Program-made: the position numbers and the translations under genes | Part shown: positions 27,407 through 35,716 of the stretch, in pieces | How the letters are laid out: each line of letters begins with the position of its first letter | Position numbering within the stretch: the first letter of the stretch is position 1 | Notes under the pieces: model-generated | What the model was told of the DNA's origin: nothing | Database searches by the model: none | The model's input: the letters and a program-made list of their open reading frames with translations, nothing else | DNA from: Streptomyces sp. sk2.1 | GTDB lineage: Bacteria; Actinomycetota; Actinomycetes; Streptomycetales; Streptomycetaceae | NCBI RefSeq assembly: GCF_008120935.1 | Contig: NZ_RDBO01000077.1 | Location: 1,908,435-1,970,272, forward strand | Direction of reading: 5' to 3' | DNA: 61,838 nucleotides

Positions 27407-28903
27407 ATGTACACCGACACCGAGCGCTGCGTACGGGCCGTCCGGTCCAAGGACGCCCGCTTCGACGGCTGGTTCTTCACGGCGGTCCTGACCACCCGGA
27501 TCTACTGCCGCCCCAGCTGCCCCGTCGTGCCGCCCAAGGTCGAGAACATGACCTTCTACCCCAGCGCCGCCGCCTGCCAGCAGGCCGGGTTCCGGGCCTG
27601 CAAGCGGTGCCGGCCCGACACCAGCCCCGGCTCCCCGGAATGGAACGCCCGGGCCGACTCCGTGGCCCGCGCGATGCGCCTCATCCGGGACGGCGTCGTC
27701 GACCGCGAGGGCGTCCCCGGGCTCGCGGCCCGGCTCGGCTACTCCGCCCGGCAGATCGAACGCCAACTGCTCGCCGAACTCGGCGCCGGCCCGCTCGCCC
27801 TGGCCCGCGCCCAGCGCGCCCAGACCGCGAGGCTCCTCATCGAGACGACCGCGCTGCCCATGGCCGAAGTCGCGTTCGCCGCCGGGTTCTCCTCGATCCG
27901 CACCTTCAACGAGACCGTCCGCGAGGTCTTCGCGCTCGCCCCGGGCGAACTGCGCAGCCGCGCCGCCCGCTCCGCGAACCCTCCCGCCACCCCGGGCACG
28001 ATAGCGCTGCGGCTGCCGTACCGGGCCCCGCTCAACCCCAGCAACCTCTTCGGCCACCTCGCCGCGACCGCGGTCCCCGGCGTCGAGGAGTGGCGGGACG
28101 GCGCCTACCGCCGCACGCTCACCCTGCGGTACGGACACGGCACCGTCGCCCTCTCCCCGCAGCCCGGCCACATCGCCTGCCGCCTCTCCCTCACCGATCC
28201 GCGGGACCTCACGCTCGCGATCAGCCGCTGCCGCTGGCTGCTCGACCTGGACGCCGACCCGGCGGCCGTCGACGAACAGCTGCGCGCCGATCCGCTGCTC
28301 GCGCCCCTGGTCGACGAGGCCCCCGGCCGGCGGGTCCCGCGCACCGTCGACGAGGCGGAGTTCGCCGTCCGGGCGGTGCTCGGCCAGCAGGTCTCGACCG
28401 CCGCCGCCCGCACCCACGCGGCCCGTCTGGTCACCGCGCACGGCACCCCCGTCGACGACCCGGAGGGCGGCCTCACCCACCTCTTCCCGACCCCCGGGGC
28501 GCTCGCCGGACTCGACCCCGAACGGCTCGCCCTGCCGCGCAGCCGCCGCACCACCCTCACCACGCTCGTCGGGGCGCTGGCCGACGGATCGCTCCGCCTC
28601 GGCACCGGCACCGACTGGGAACGGGCCCGGGCCGAGCTGGCCGCCCTGCCCGGCTTCGGACCCTGGACCGTGGAGGTGATCGCGATGCGGGCGCTCGGCG
28701 ACCCCGACGCCTTCCTCCCCACCGACCTCGGCATCCGGCGCGCGGCCGGGAAGCTCGGCCTCCCGTCCACCCCCGCGGCACTCACCGCCCGCACGGCGGC
28801 CTGGCGGCCCTGGCGGGCGTACGCGGTCCAGTACCTGTGGACCGTGGACGACCACCCCATCAACCACCTGCCCACCCGAGAAAGCCGGGAAGTCCAGTCA
28901 TGA
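27407..28903 (+). CDS. alkA: Ada-type sensor / AraC activator fused to AlkA DNA glycosylase
   Basis: A 498-aa three-part protein. Residues 1-75: the Ada N-terminal zinc domain with Cys34, Cys38, Cys65 and Cys68 (RIYCRPSCPV, ACKRCRPD), which accepts a methyl group from phosphotriesters. Residues 85-185: AraC-type double HTH (GLAARLGYSARQIERQL, EVAFAAGFSSIRTFNETVREVF). Residues 205-490: AlkA-like 3-methyladenine glycosylase with HhH-GPD (LPGFGPWTVEVIAMRALGD) and catalytic Asp downstream (PTDLGIRR). The protein therefore joins methylation sensing, transcription activation and base excision. Its ATGA overlap with ogt makes one adaptive-response operon, probably self-activated. ATG at 27407 is supported by the exact Ada N-terminus. 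Confidence 0.93.
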   Translation: MYTDTERCVRAVRSKDARFDGWFFTAVLTTRIYCRPSCPVVPPKVENMTFYPSAAACQQAGFRACKRCRPDTSPGSPEWNARADSVARAMRLIRDGVVDREGVPGLAARLGYSARQIERQLLAELGAGPLALARAQRAQTARLLIETTALPMAEVAFAAGFSSIRTFNETVREVFALAPGELRSRAARSANPPATPGTIALRLPYRAPLNPSNLFGHLAATAVPGVEEWRDGAYRRTLTLRYGHGTVALSPQPGHIACRLSLTDPRDLTLAISRCRWLLDLDADPAAVDEQLRADPLLAPLVDEAPGRRVPRTVDEAEFAVRAVLGQQVSTAAARTHAARLVTAHGTPVDDPEGGLTHLFPTPGALAGLDPERLALPRSRRTTLTTLVGALADGSLRLGTGTDWERARAELAALPGFGPWTVEVIAMRALGDPDAFLPTDLGIRRAAGKLGLPSTPAALTARTAAWRPWRAYAVQYLWTVDDHPINHLPTRESREVQS

Positions 28904-29424
28904 CCACGAAACCCACGAGCGCGGCGCCCCGGCGGCACACGGTCGTCGACAGCCCGTACGGCCCGCTGACCCTCGTCGCCACCGACGGGGTCCTCTGCGG
29001 CCTCTACATGACCGAGCAGCGCCACCGCCCGCCCGAGGAGACCTTCGGGGAGCCGGACCCGCGGCCCTTCGCGGAGACCGTCCGCCAGCTCGACGCCTAC
29101 TTCGCCGGTGAACTGCACGAGTTCGACCTGCCGCTGCACCTGGACGGCACCCCGTTCCAGCGCAGCGTCTGGGAGCAGCTCCAGCACATTCCGTACGGCG
29201 AGACCCGCTCGTACGGCGAACTGGCCGAGATCCTCGGCAAACCGGGCGCCTCGCGTGCGGTGGGGCTCGCCAACGGCAAGAACCCGGTGGGCATCATCGT
29301 CCCCTGCCACCGCGTCATCGGCGCCTCGGGCGGGCTCACCGGCTACGGCGGCGGGCTCGACCGCAAGCAGCGGCTGCTGGCCTTCGAGAGCGGTGCGCAG
29401 GACGACACCCCGGCGCTCTTCTGA
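28900..29424 (+). CDS. ogt: Methylated-DNA--protein-cysteine methyltransferase
   Basis: A 174-aa O6-alkylguanine-DNA alkyltransferase. The acceptor cysteine is Cys136 in the invariant IIVPCHRVIG; the DNA-binding helix with the Arg finger is GASRAVGLANGKNP; and the asparagine hinge is present. It removes O6-methyl or O4-methyl groups suicidally. ATG at 28900 overlaps the stop of the Ada-AlkA gene (ATGA). In E. coli Ada this domain is fused to the sensor; here it is the separate second gene of the operon. Confidence 0.95.
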   Translation: MTTKPTSAAPRRHTVVDSPYGPLTLVATDGVLCGLYMTEQRHRPPEETFGEPDPRPFAETVRQLDAYFAGELHEFDLPLHLDGTPFQRSVWEQLQHIPYGETRSYGELAEILGKPGASRAVGLANGKNPVGIIVPCHRVIGASGGLTGYGGGLDRKQRLLAFESGAQDDTPALF

Positions 29425-29447
29425 CACCGCCCCGTGCGGAGAAGCAC

Positions 29448-29485
29448 GAGGGCGGTCCCGGACGGGAACGTCCGGGACCGCCCTC
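29448..29485. terminator. Bidirectional terminator hairpin between ogt and the Mn exporter
   Basis: Two perfect 17-bp arms (29448-29464 and 29469-29485) flank a GGAA tetraloop between convergent genes. Very stable and almost certainly a shared terminator. Confidence 0.85.
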
Positions 29486-29522
29486 CGGGCAACCGGGAAG
29501 TGCCCCGGCCGGTCGGCCGGGG

Positions 29523-30107
29523 TCAGCCGGTGAAGATCTCCACCAGGGTCCAGATCGCCAGCCCCAGCATGCAGAGCCCGCCGATCCGCTGGACCGTCTT
29601 GAGCGGCACCCGCTTCGCGATGAACTGCCCCGCCAGCAGCGCCAGCGCCGAGACGGACATCAGGGCCGCCGCCGACCCGATCGCCGTGGACCAGGTGCCG
29701 TTGCTCGCGGCCAGGTTAGCCGTGGTGATCTGGGTGAGGTCGCCCCACTCGCTGATGAAGACGGCCATGAACGCGGTCGACCAGACCGGCCAGAAACCGG
29801 TCACCGTCTTGCTGCCGGCCTCGTCGTCGTCATCGTCGCCACCGGAGCGCAGCAGCATGAACGCGCCGAAGGCGAAGAGGGAGGCCGACACCAGCTTCAC
29901 GATCCAGTCGGGCAGCAGCCCGATCAGACTGCCCGCTCCCACCGCGATGGCGACGTGCACGATGAACGCGGACGAGGTGCCGAACCAGACGTACAGCGGC
30001 CGCATGCGGGTGCCCATGGCAAGCGACGCGAACATCGTCTTGTCGGGGAGTTCCGCGAGGAAGATCAGCCCGAAGGCGGTGAGGATCGCCAGGGGGTCGA
30101 GGTGCAT
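29523..30107 (-). CDS. TMEM165/GDT1-family manganese exporter
   Basis: A 194-aa integral membrane protein with two homologous halves of three helices each. Each half carries the family signature: LAELPDKTMFASLA near residue 19 and ISEWGDLTQITTANLA near residue 120. The linker is an acidic run (GGDDDDDEAG). GDT1/MneA-type proteins move Mn2+ (or Ca2+) out of the cytosol in exchange for protons. A yybP-ykoY-type riboswitch precedes the gene, which supports Mn2+ as substrate. The start at 30107 follows GGGTGGC-type pairing upstream. Terminated by the shared hairpin with ogt. Confidence 0.9.
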   Translation of the reverse strand: MHLDPLAILTAFGLIFLAELPDKTMFASLAMGTRMRPLYVWFGTSSAFIVHVAIAVGAGSLIGLLPDWIVKLVSASLFAFGAFMLLRSGGDDDDDEAGSKTVTGFWPVWSTAFMAVFISEWGDLTQITTANLAASNGTWSTAIGSAAALMSVSALALLAGQFIAKRVPLKTVQRIGGLCMLGLAIWTLVEIFTG

Positions 30108-30211
30108 TCCGGGTGGCTTTCTGTGAGAGCCGGGCCCCGGGCCTTCGCGAAGCGCCGGAACGGCTCTCGGAGGACCACTCGGCCCGGCATGACGTCAGCG
30201 CCCACGGGCGC

Positions 30212-30332
30212 GGGCGTGTCATACCTGACCGAAGGTCTCGCCCGCCCGTCATGATCGACGGGCCCGGCCACCGGGAACCCGAGGGCTCCAGTGTGTCGAC
30301 GACCGGTTTGCGGGGCTACTCCCCTTCGCAGC
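30212..30332 (-). ncRNA. yybP-ykoY manganese riboswitch
   Basis: Read on the minus strand, the leader of the GDT1 gene contains both conserved loops of the yybP-ykoY aptamer: GAAGGGGAGTAGCCCC at 30330-30312 and GGGCGAGACCTTCGGTCAGG around 30244-30225, about 80 nt apart and joined by pairing GC-rich stems. These loops form the Mn2+ site in this family, and the classic target is an Mn exporter of the TMEM165/GDT1 or MntP type. The 100-nt stretch after it (30108-30211) contains stems that could be the expression platform. Ends are approximate. Confidence 0.8.
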
Positions 30333-30441
30333 CATCAACTCTACCCCACCCGTCCACGGGGCAGCGCGGATGTTCGACCCGGCAACGGGGCCGGTACAGT
30401 CCCGTGGTGATCATCCGAGCCGGTACCGGAAGCGCCCCCGC

Positions 30442-30843
30442 ATGAGCCGCACACGCAGGACCGCACCCACCGGGGGAACGCCCCGGCCCACCGTCAGCGT
30501 CTGCCGCGGCTGCTGCTGCGGGACGCCGAAGATCCCGGACGTGGACCACGCCGGTCAGCTCGCCGGGCTGCGGAGCTCGCTCGGCGATTCCGCCACGGTG
30601 CGCGCGGTGGACTGCCTCGACGCCTGCGAGCAGGCCAACGTGATCGTCGTGCAGCCGTCGGCTGAGGGCCGCAGGGCGGGCGGCCGGCCGGTCTGGCTCG
30701 GGCTCGTCAACGACCCGGACGCCGTGACGGACATAGCCGCCTGGGTCGGGGCGGGCGGACCGGGGCTGGCGGACCCGCCCGCGATCCTCGACCTGTACGT
30801 GTTCCGCCCCTCGCGCCGTGTGCGACGGGAACTGGAGGACTGA
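30442..30843 (+). CDS. (2Fe-2S) thioredoxin-like ferredoxin-domain protein
   Basis: A 133-aa protein of the thioredoxin-like [2Fe-2S] ferredoxin type. The four cluster cysteines are probably in VCRGCCCGTPK and VDCLDACEQANVIVVQP, the usual two-motif layout. ATG at 30442 is preferred over an upstream in-frame start. The C-terminal 40 residues (LDLYVFRPSRRVRRELED) are basic. Its electron-transfer partner is unknown. It is divergent from the riboswitch-controlled exporter, and the close spacing means the two promoters share about 110 bp. Confidence 0.75.
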   Translation: MSRTRRTAPTGGTPRPTVSVCRGCCCGTPKIPDVDHAGQLAGLRSSLGDSATVRAVDCLDACEQANVIVVQPSAEGRRAGGRPVWLGLVNDPDAVTDIAAWVGAGGPGLADPPAILDLYVFRPSRRVRRELED

Positions 30844-30855
30844 CGGCTCCCCGCC

Positions 30856-31623
30856 TCAACTGCCCTGAGCCGTACCGGAGTCCGTGCCGGGAGCCGTCCC
30901 GGCCTCCGCCGCCAGCCGCCTCAGCAGCGCGGGCAGCGCCGTGCCGATGGGCTCGCGCACGGTCTCCTCGGCCAGTTCGTCGTACGGCGTCGGCTCCGCG
31001 TTCACCACGATCAGCCGGGCGCCGTGGTCCACCGCGATCCCGGCCAGCGACGCGGCGGGCTGCACCTGGAGCGTCGTGCCGACCGCGACGAACACCTCGC
31101 ACCCCTTGGCGATCGCCATGGCCTGCCCCAGCACCATCGGATCGAGCCGCTCGCCGAACATCACCGTCGCCGACTTCAGGATGCCGCCGCAGACCTCGCA
31201 CGACGGATCGGGATCGCCCGCCTCGACCCGGGCCAGCGCGTCGGCCATGGAGGAGCGGGCGTGGCAGCGGGTGCAGACCACCTCGCGCGCGGTCCCGTGC
31301 AGCTCCAGGACCTTACGGGCGGGGAGCCCGGCGAGCTGGTGCAGACCGTCCACGTTCTGCGTGATCACCCGCACCGGTGTGCCGGAACGCTCCAGCTCCG
31401 CCACCGCGCGGTGGGCCGCGTTCGGCTCGGCGTTCCGGGCCGCACTGTCGCGGCGCATCTGCCAGGAGCGGCGGCGGATGTCCGGGTCGGCCATGTAGAA
31501 GTCGTACGTGACGAGCTTCTCGGCCTCCGGATCCTTGCGCCAGAGGCCGTTGGGGCCGCGGTAGTCGGGAATGCCGGAGTCGGTGGAGACACCGGCGCCG
31601 CTGAGGATCGCGACGAGAGTCAT
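30856..31623 (-). CDS. NAD-dependent protein deacylase, sirtuin (Sir2)
   Basis: A 255-aa class III/IV-like sirtuin. Motifs: AILSGAGVSTDSGIPDYRGP (NAD site), ITQNVDGLHQLAG (catalytic region) with HGT at the acetyl-lysine pocket, four zinc cysteines (VCTRCHA, CEVCGG), and FVAVGTTLQVQPAAS. It removes acetyl or longer acyl groups from lysines with NAD+. ATG at 31623 is chosen since alternatives add only seven residues (GTG at 31644). Convergent with the 2Fe-2S gene, 13 bp between stops. Confidence 0.93.
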   Translation of the reverse strand: MTLVAILSGAGVSTDSGIPDYRGPNGLWRKDPEAEKLVTYDFYMADPDIRRRSWQMRRDSAARNAEPNAAHRAVAELERSGTPVRVITQNVDGLHQLAGLPARKVLELHGTAREVVCTRCHARSSMADALARVEAGDPDPSCEVCGGILKSATVMFGERLDPMVLGQAMAIAKGCEVFVAVGTTLQVQPAASLAGIAVDHGARLIVVNAEPTPYDELAEETVREPIGTALPALLRRLAAEAGTAPGTDSGTAQGS

Positions 31624-31710
31624 GGCCCCGAGCGTACGCAGCACCGGGCGCCGCCCGCGAGACGATTTCGCCCGGTGCCGGGCGGTGCGGGCGGCGGTCC
31701 GGCGCCGCGG

Positions 31711-32922
31711 TCAGGCCGTGGGGGGCACGGGACCGAACGGCGACGGGGTCAGCCCCGTCCAGACGTTCAGCTCGGCGCGGGCGGTCTGCTTGGTGACCCC
31801 GCCGTCCTGGAGCGTGCCGCTGCGCGCCACGTAGAACCGCCCGTCGTCGAGCGAGACCAGCCCGTACTGCCCGTACTGTCCCGGCGCCGGCCACCCGTAC
31901 GTGCCGCTCGACGCGTCGTGCGCGCCCTCCCGCAGCAGCGGGAGCAGCAGGCCGCGCTCCGGGTCCTGCTGGCCGCGGATCGGACCGCGCACCGGCTTTC
32001 GCGCCCCGTCCAGCGCGAAGACCGAGTAGTTGGGGAAGCCCGGCTTGGTGCCCTTGTAGGCGGCCATCAGCCAGTTGCCGCTGTGCCCGTCGTACTCCAG
32101 GTTCTGCACGCCGTACGTGGTGTTCCCGGTGTACGCGAAGAACTTGCCGTCGACCCGGGCGGGGCCGCTGGTGTGCGGGGCCGACTCGGTCAGCGGGCGC
32201 TCGTACTTCTTCCACCGGGTGACGTCGTACTGGAGCAGGACCTGGTGGTCGTTGTCCGTGCGGTCGGCGTTGGCGTACACGCCGTAGGCGACCGTCAGCT
32301 TCTTCCGGGCGTGCTTGCCGCGCCGGTCGCCGAAGGCCGGGCCGAACGCGACGCCGTCGATGCCGCTGCAGCCGTAGCGGTGGTCGGGCGTCCTGCCGGT
32401 GTCGCCGTCGAAGACGCCGTCGCCGTTCATGTCGGCGGTGAAGTCCTTCACCACCTCCTCGAGGTAGACGGTCGAGACGACCCCCGTGGTCTGGGCGTCC
32501 ATGTCCATCCGGGTGATCCGGTCGACGTCGAGGATCGCGATGTAGAAGGACTTCGCCTCCTTGTACTCCAGCGAGCCGTAGACCCGGCCGTCCCGCTCGT
32601 TGAAGTCCAGATCGCCGAGGTGGCCGGTGAAACCGGTGACCGAGCCGACCGGGTTGCCCCTGAGGTCGGTCTTCACCAGCAGGTTGGTCATCGAGAAGTA
32701 CATGAAGCCCTTGCGGCGGTCGACGGCCATGCCCTGGACGTGGCCGGACCGCCAGGCGCCCCCGTCGACCGACGACGGCAGCCCGCCGTGCGCGGGACGG
32801 GCCGGGGACGGCGCCGGCTCCGCGAGCGCCGTCGAGGCCGTGGTGACAACTGCCGTGCAGGCGAACACGGCCGCGACGATCGCGGCCAGTGGTCCGCCGA
32901 GGTGCCCTGTGTGCGTACGCAT
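31711..32922 (-). CDS. Secreted beta-propeller-like protein of unknown function
   Basis: A 403-aa exported protein. ATG at 32922 has GGAGGGATC upstream. Signal peptide 1-35 ends ALAEPA. The mature part shows repeated sheet-like blades (GMAVDRRKGFMYFSMTNLLVKTDLRG, GRVYGSLEYKEA, GFPNYSVFALDG, GLVSLDDGRFYVARSG) and a calcium-like DMNGDGVFDGDTG loop. No catalytic motif is recognised. Similar proteins are common and uncharacterised in streptomycetes. Confidence 0.7.
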   Translation of the reverse strand: MRTHTGHLGGPLAAIVAAVFACTAVVTTASTALAEPAPSPARPAHGGLPSSVDGGAWRSGHVQGMAVDRRKGFMYFSMTNLLVKTDLRGNPVGSVTGFTGHLGDLDFNERDGRVYGSLEYKEAKSFYIAILDVDRITRMDMDAQTTGVVSTVYLEEVVKDFTADMNGDGVFDGDTGRTPDHRYGCSGIDGVAFGPAFGDRRGKHARKKLTVAYGVYANADRTDNDHQVLLQYDVTRWKKYERPLTESAPHTSGPARVDGKFFAYTGNTTYGVQNLEYDGHSGNWLMAAYKGTKPGFPNYSVFALDGARKPVRGPIRGQQDPERGLLLPLLREGAHDASSGTYGWPAPGQYGQYGLVSLDDGRFYVARSGTLQDGGVTKQTARAELNVWTGLTPSPFGPVPPTA

Positions 32923-33097
32923 GATCCCTCCGCATCCGTGGAGTCCGGATGATGCCGGTCGAGCGTGGACTGCGGACGAATGGCATCTGAACTCGCGCGT
33001 CCGGCAGCCGTCGTCCGGAATACCGGTGATGGGCCGTCAGGACAACGGGACACAGGGGGAATACGTGATGAACGGGGTGGAGAGGGGGCGGGGCGGC

Positions 33098-33592
33098 TCA
33101 GCCAGTCACCGGGCGGCCGTCCACCAGCTCCACCGTGCCGCCGCCGGAGTCGAGGACGTCCAGAGCCGCCCGCAGGCGCGGCCCGAGAGTGCCGAGGAGA
33201 TGGCGGTCCAGTGCGTCGCGCTCCACCAGCTTCCAGGACAGGAGCTCCTCCTCCTGCAGCCGGATCGCCTTCAGATCGGCCTCGCCGAGCACTCCGCCGT
33301 CGTACAGGTACGCGGCGATCGGCGGCCGTTGCGGACTGCGCGACCAGTCGACGGCGAGCAGCCGCCCCGGCTCGACGTCGAGTCCGATCTCCTCGGCCGT
33401 CTCGCGCCGTGCGGCCTGGCGCGGGCTCTCGCCCTCGTCGGACTCGATGGTTCCGCCGGGCAGGGCCCAGCCCTCCCGGTAGTTCGGCTCGACGAGCAGC
33501 ACGCGCCCCCGGTCGTCCCGGAACAGCGTGGCCGCGGCGGCCAGTACCCGGGGGAGGCCCGCGATGTAGGTGGTGTAGTCGGTGGTGGTCAC
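33098..33592 (-). CDS. NUDIX hydrolase
   Basis: A 164-aa NUDIX protein beginning at GTG 33592 (TTTDYTTYIAGLP). The Nudix box is ALPGGTIESDEGESPRQAAR followed directly by RETAEEIGLD. It carries a two-residue insert (Asp-Glu) before GES relative to the canonical spacing, while the catalytic REx2EE core is intact. Substrates are nucleoside-diphosphate-linked compounds; the exact one is unknown. Divergent from the glycerate kinase gene. Confidence 0.87.
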   Translation of the reverse strand: MTTTDYTTYIAGLPRVLAAAATLFRDDRGRVLLVEPNYREGWALPGGTIESDEGESPRQAARRETAEEIGLDVEPGRLLAVDWSRSPQRPPIAAYLYDGGVLGEADLKAIRLQEEELLSWKLVERDALDRHLLGTLGPRLRAALDVLDSGGGTVELVDGRPVTG

Positions 33593-33752
33593 GCGGGCAG
33601 CGTAGCGGGGGCCGCGCGCGGAGCGGCCCGGCGAAGGCCGTCCGACCGGTGCGACGGTGGCCCTGGGCAGCGGGTATCCGCTGCGGATAGGGTCGGGTCG
33701 GCGCGACTGCCTGTTCGAGAGCAAGGGATGCAAGGTGGCGGACGGAGCAGTG

Positions 33753-34877
33753 ATGGAGACCGCACGCGTGCTCGTCGCGGCGGACAAGTTCAAGGGCTCG
33801 CTCACGGCCGTGCAGGTCGCGGAGCGGGTGACGGCCGGGCTGCGACGGGTCGCCCCCGGCGCACGGGTCGAGACCCTGCCCGTGGCCGACGGCGGCGACG
33901 GCACGGTGGCGGCGGCGGTGGCCGCCGGATTCGAGCGCCGCGAGGCCCGGGTGACCGGCCCCCTCGGCGACCCGGTGACCGCGGCGTACGCGCTGCGCGA
34001 CACCACGGCGGTGGTGGAGATGGCCGAGGCGTCGGGGCTCCAGCACCTGCCCGCCGGGGTGTTCGCCCCGCTCACGGCCACGACGTACGGTTCCGGCGAA
34101 CTGCTGGCCGCCGCGCTCGACGCGGGGGCCCGGACCATCGTGTTCGGGGTCGGCGGCAGTGCGACCACGGACGGCGGCGCGGGCATGCTGGCCGCGCTCG
34201 GTGCCCGTTTCCTGGACGCGGACGGCAAGCCCGTCGGCCCCGGTGGCGGCGGCCTCGCCGCACTGGCCGAGGCGGACCTGTCCGGACTCGATCCACGACT
34301 GGCCGATGTGGACCTGATCCTCGCCAGCGACGTCGACAACCCGCTGACGGGGCCGAAGGGCGCCCCCGAGGTCTACGGCAGGCAGAAGGGCGCGACCGAG
34401 GACGACATCGCGGTCCTCGACGCCGCGCTCGCCCACTACGCGTCCGTCCTCGGCCCGGACCACGCGCGGCTGCCCGGAGCGGGGGCGGCGGGCGGCATCG
34501 GCTACGGGGCGCTGGTCGCCCTCGGCGCCCGGTTCCGCCCCGGCATCGAGGTCATGCTCGACGTCCTGGGCTTCGCCCCCGCGCTGGCCCGCGCCGACCT
34601 GGTGATCACCGGGGAGGGGTCGCTCGACGAGCAGACCCTCCACGGCAAGGCGCCGGCGGGAGTGGCCGCCGCGGCACGGGCCGCGGGCGTCGAGGTCGTC
34701 GCGGTCTGCGGTCGGCTGGCGCTGCCGCAGGAGGCCCTGACCGCTGCGGGCATCGGCCGCGCGTACGCCCTGGCGGATCTGGAACCGGATCCGGCGGTCT
34801 CGATGGCCCAGGCGGGGCCCCTGCTGGAACGCGCCGCCGAGGCGATCGCGCGCGACTTCCTGACCCGGCCCCGGTAG
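33753..34877 (+). CDS. Glycerate kinase
   Basis: A 374-aa type II glycerate kinase (PF02595 family) that phosphorylates D-glycerate with ATP. Motifs: VLVAADKFKGSLTA, PVADGGDGTVAA, VFGVGGSATTDGGAGML and VITGEGSLDEQTLHGKAP. The ATG at 33753 has GGAGCAG upstream; a GTG at 33735 (AAGGGA upstream) would add six residues. It feeds glycerate from glyoxylate or sugar-acid catabolism into glycolysis. It stands alone; no glyoxylate carboligase or tartronate reductase gene is near. Confidence 0.92.
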   Translation: METARVLVAADKFKGSLTAVQVAERVTAGLRRVAPGARVETLPVADGGDGTVAAAVAAGFERREARVTGPLGDPVTAAYALRDTTAVVEMAEASGLQHLPAGVFAPLTATTYGSGELLAAALDAGARTIVFGVGGSATTDGGAGMLAALGARFLDADGKPVGPGGGGLAALAEADLSGLDPRLADVDLILASDVDNPLTGPKGAPEVYGRQKGATEDDIAVLDAALAHYASVLGPDHARLPGAGAAGGIGYGALVALGARFRPGIEVMLDVLGFAPALARADLVITGEGSLDEQTLHGKAPAGVAAAARAAGVEVVAVCGRLALPQEALTAAGIGRAYALADLEPDPAVSMAQAGPLLERAAEAIARDFLTRPR

Positions 34878-35024
34878 CCGGCCCCGGCCGGACGGCCCGG
34901 TGACCGCCCCGCCGGACGGGTCCGGTCCGCCGGGGCCGCCCGGCTCACGGCGGTCCGGGAGGGGCGGGACGGCATCCGCGCCGGCCGCCCGCCCCGCGCC
35001 CCGGCGCGGGACGCCGCCCGCACG

Positions 35025-35588
35025 TCATCCGACGGACGGCGCGGTTCCCAGGCCGCTTCCGCCGACGGCCTCCCCGGTGCCGTCCCCGTCGGCCTCCGCT
35101 CCGGGGACGCCCGGGGCCACGCCCTCGTCGGGGCGCGGGCCGGATCCGTTCCCCTCGGCCAGCAGGTCGGCCAGGCACTGGAGCTCCGACGGCAGGTCAC
35201 GGCGCCAGGCCATCGTCACGAACGGCGCGAGAATGATCATGCCGCCGTCCAGATGGGGCCGGACCGAAACGGTGACCGTCGTGCCCCGGCGGCTCGGACT
35301 GAGCCGGAACTCCAGCTCCGGGGAATGCCGTCCCAGCGGGGTCCACATGCCCGCACCCCGGAAGACCAGGTACTCGACGGGGGCGCTCGCGGTGCAGCGG
35401 AGACGGTGCGCCCGCCGTCTGCCCGGGAACTTGCAGGTGTACTCGTCGCCGAGTTCGGCGGCGATGGGCCCGTCGATCACCCGGTCGATGCTCGACGACC
35501 ACTCGGCCAGATTCCGAGGATCCCGGAGGAACGAGAAGACCTCGTCGGCGGGGCGGGACACATGGACATTCGCAGACACATGGGGCAT
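35025..35588 (-). CDS. SRPBCC (START-like) domain protein
   Basis: A 187-aa protein whose first ~145 residues form the polyketide cyclase/SRPBCC fold: HVSANVHVSRPADEVFSFLRD, NLAEWSSSIDRVIDGP, EYLVFRGAGMWTPLG and TTVTVSVRPHLDGGM. ATG at 35588 has GGTGGAG upstream. The last 40 residues are disordered Gly/Glu/Pro. The fold binds hydrophobic ligands and has no assignable substrate; it is not a classical aromatase/cyclase because no PKS gene adjoins it. Confidence 0.75.
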   Translation of the reverse strand: MPHVSANVHVSRPADEVFSFLRDPRNLAEWSSSIDRVIDGPIAAELGDEYTCKFPGRRRAHRLRCTASAPVEYLVFRGAGMWTPLGRHSPELEFRLSPSRRGTTVTVSVRPHLDGGMIILAPFVTMAWRRDLPSELQCLADLLAEGNGSGPRPDEGVAPGVPGAEADGDGTGEAVGGSGLGTAPSVG

Positions 35589-35716
35589 GGCTCCACCTCT
35601 TACGGCGCCCGGCCGCCCGGGTATCGGCGTCCGGTTGCCCTCGTCGCGGTGCCGTCGCCCATCAGCCTGCTCCGGTTCACCGGTTCGCGCACCCGTCGCA
35701 CGACCGATGGAGTGAC

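Noticed and set aside
35025..35588. SRPBCC gene as a polyketide aromatase/cyclase
   Set aside because: The fold matches, but no type II PKS genes are near and the C-terminus is disordered.
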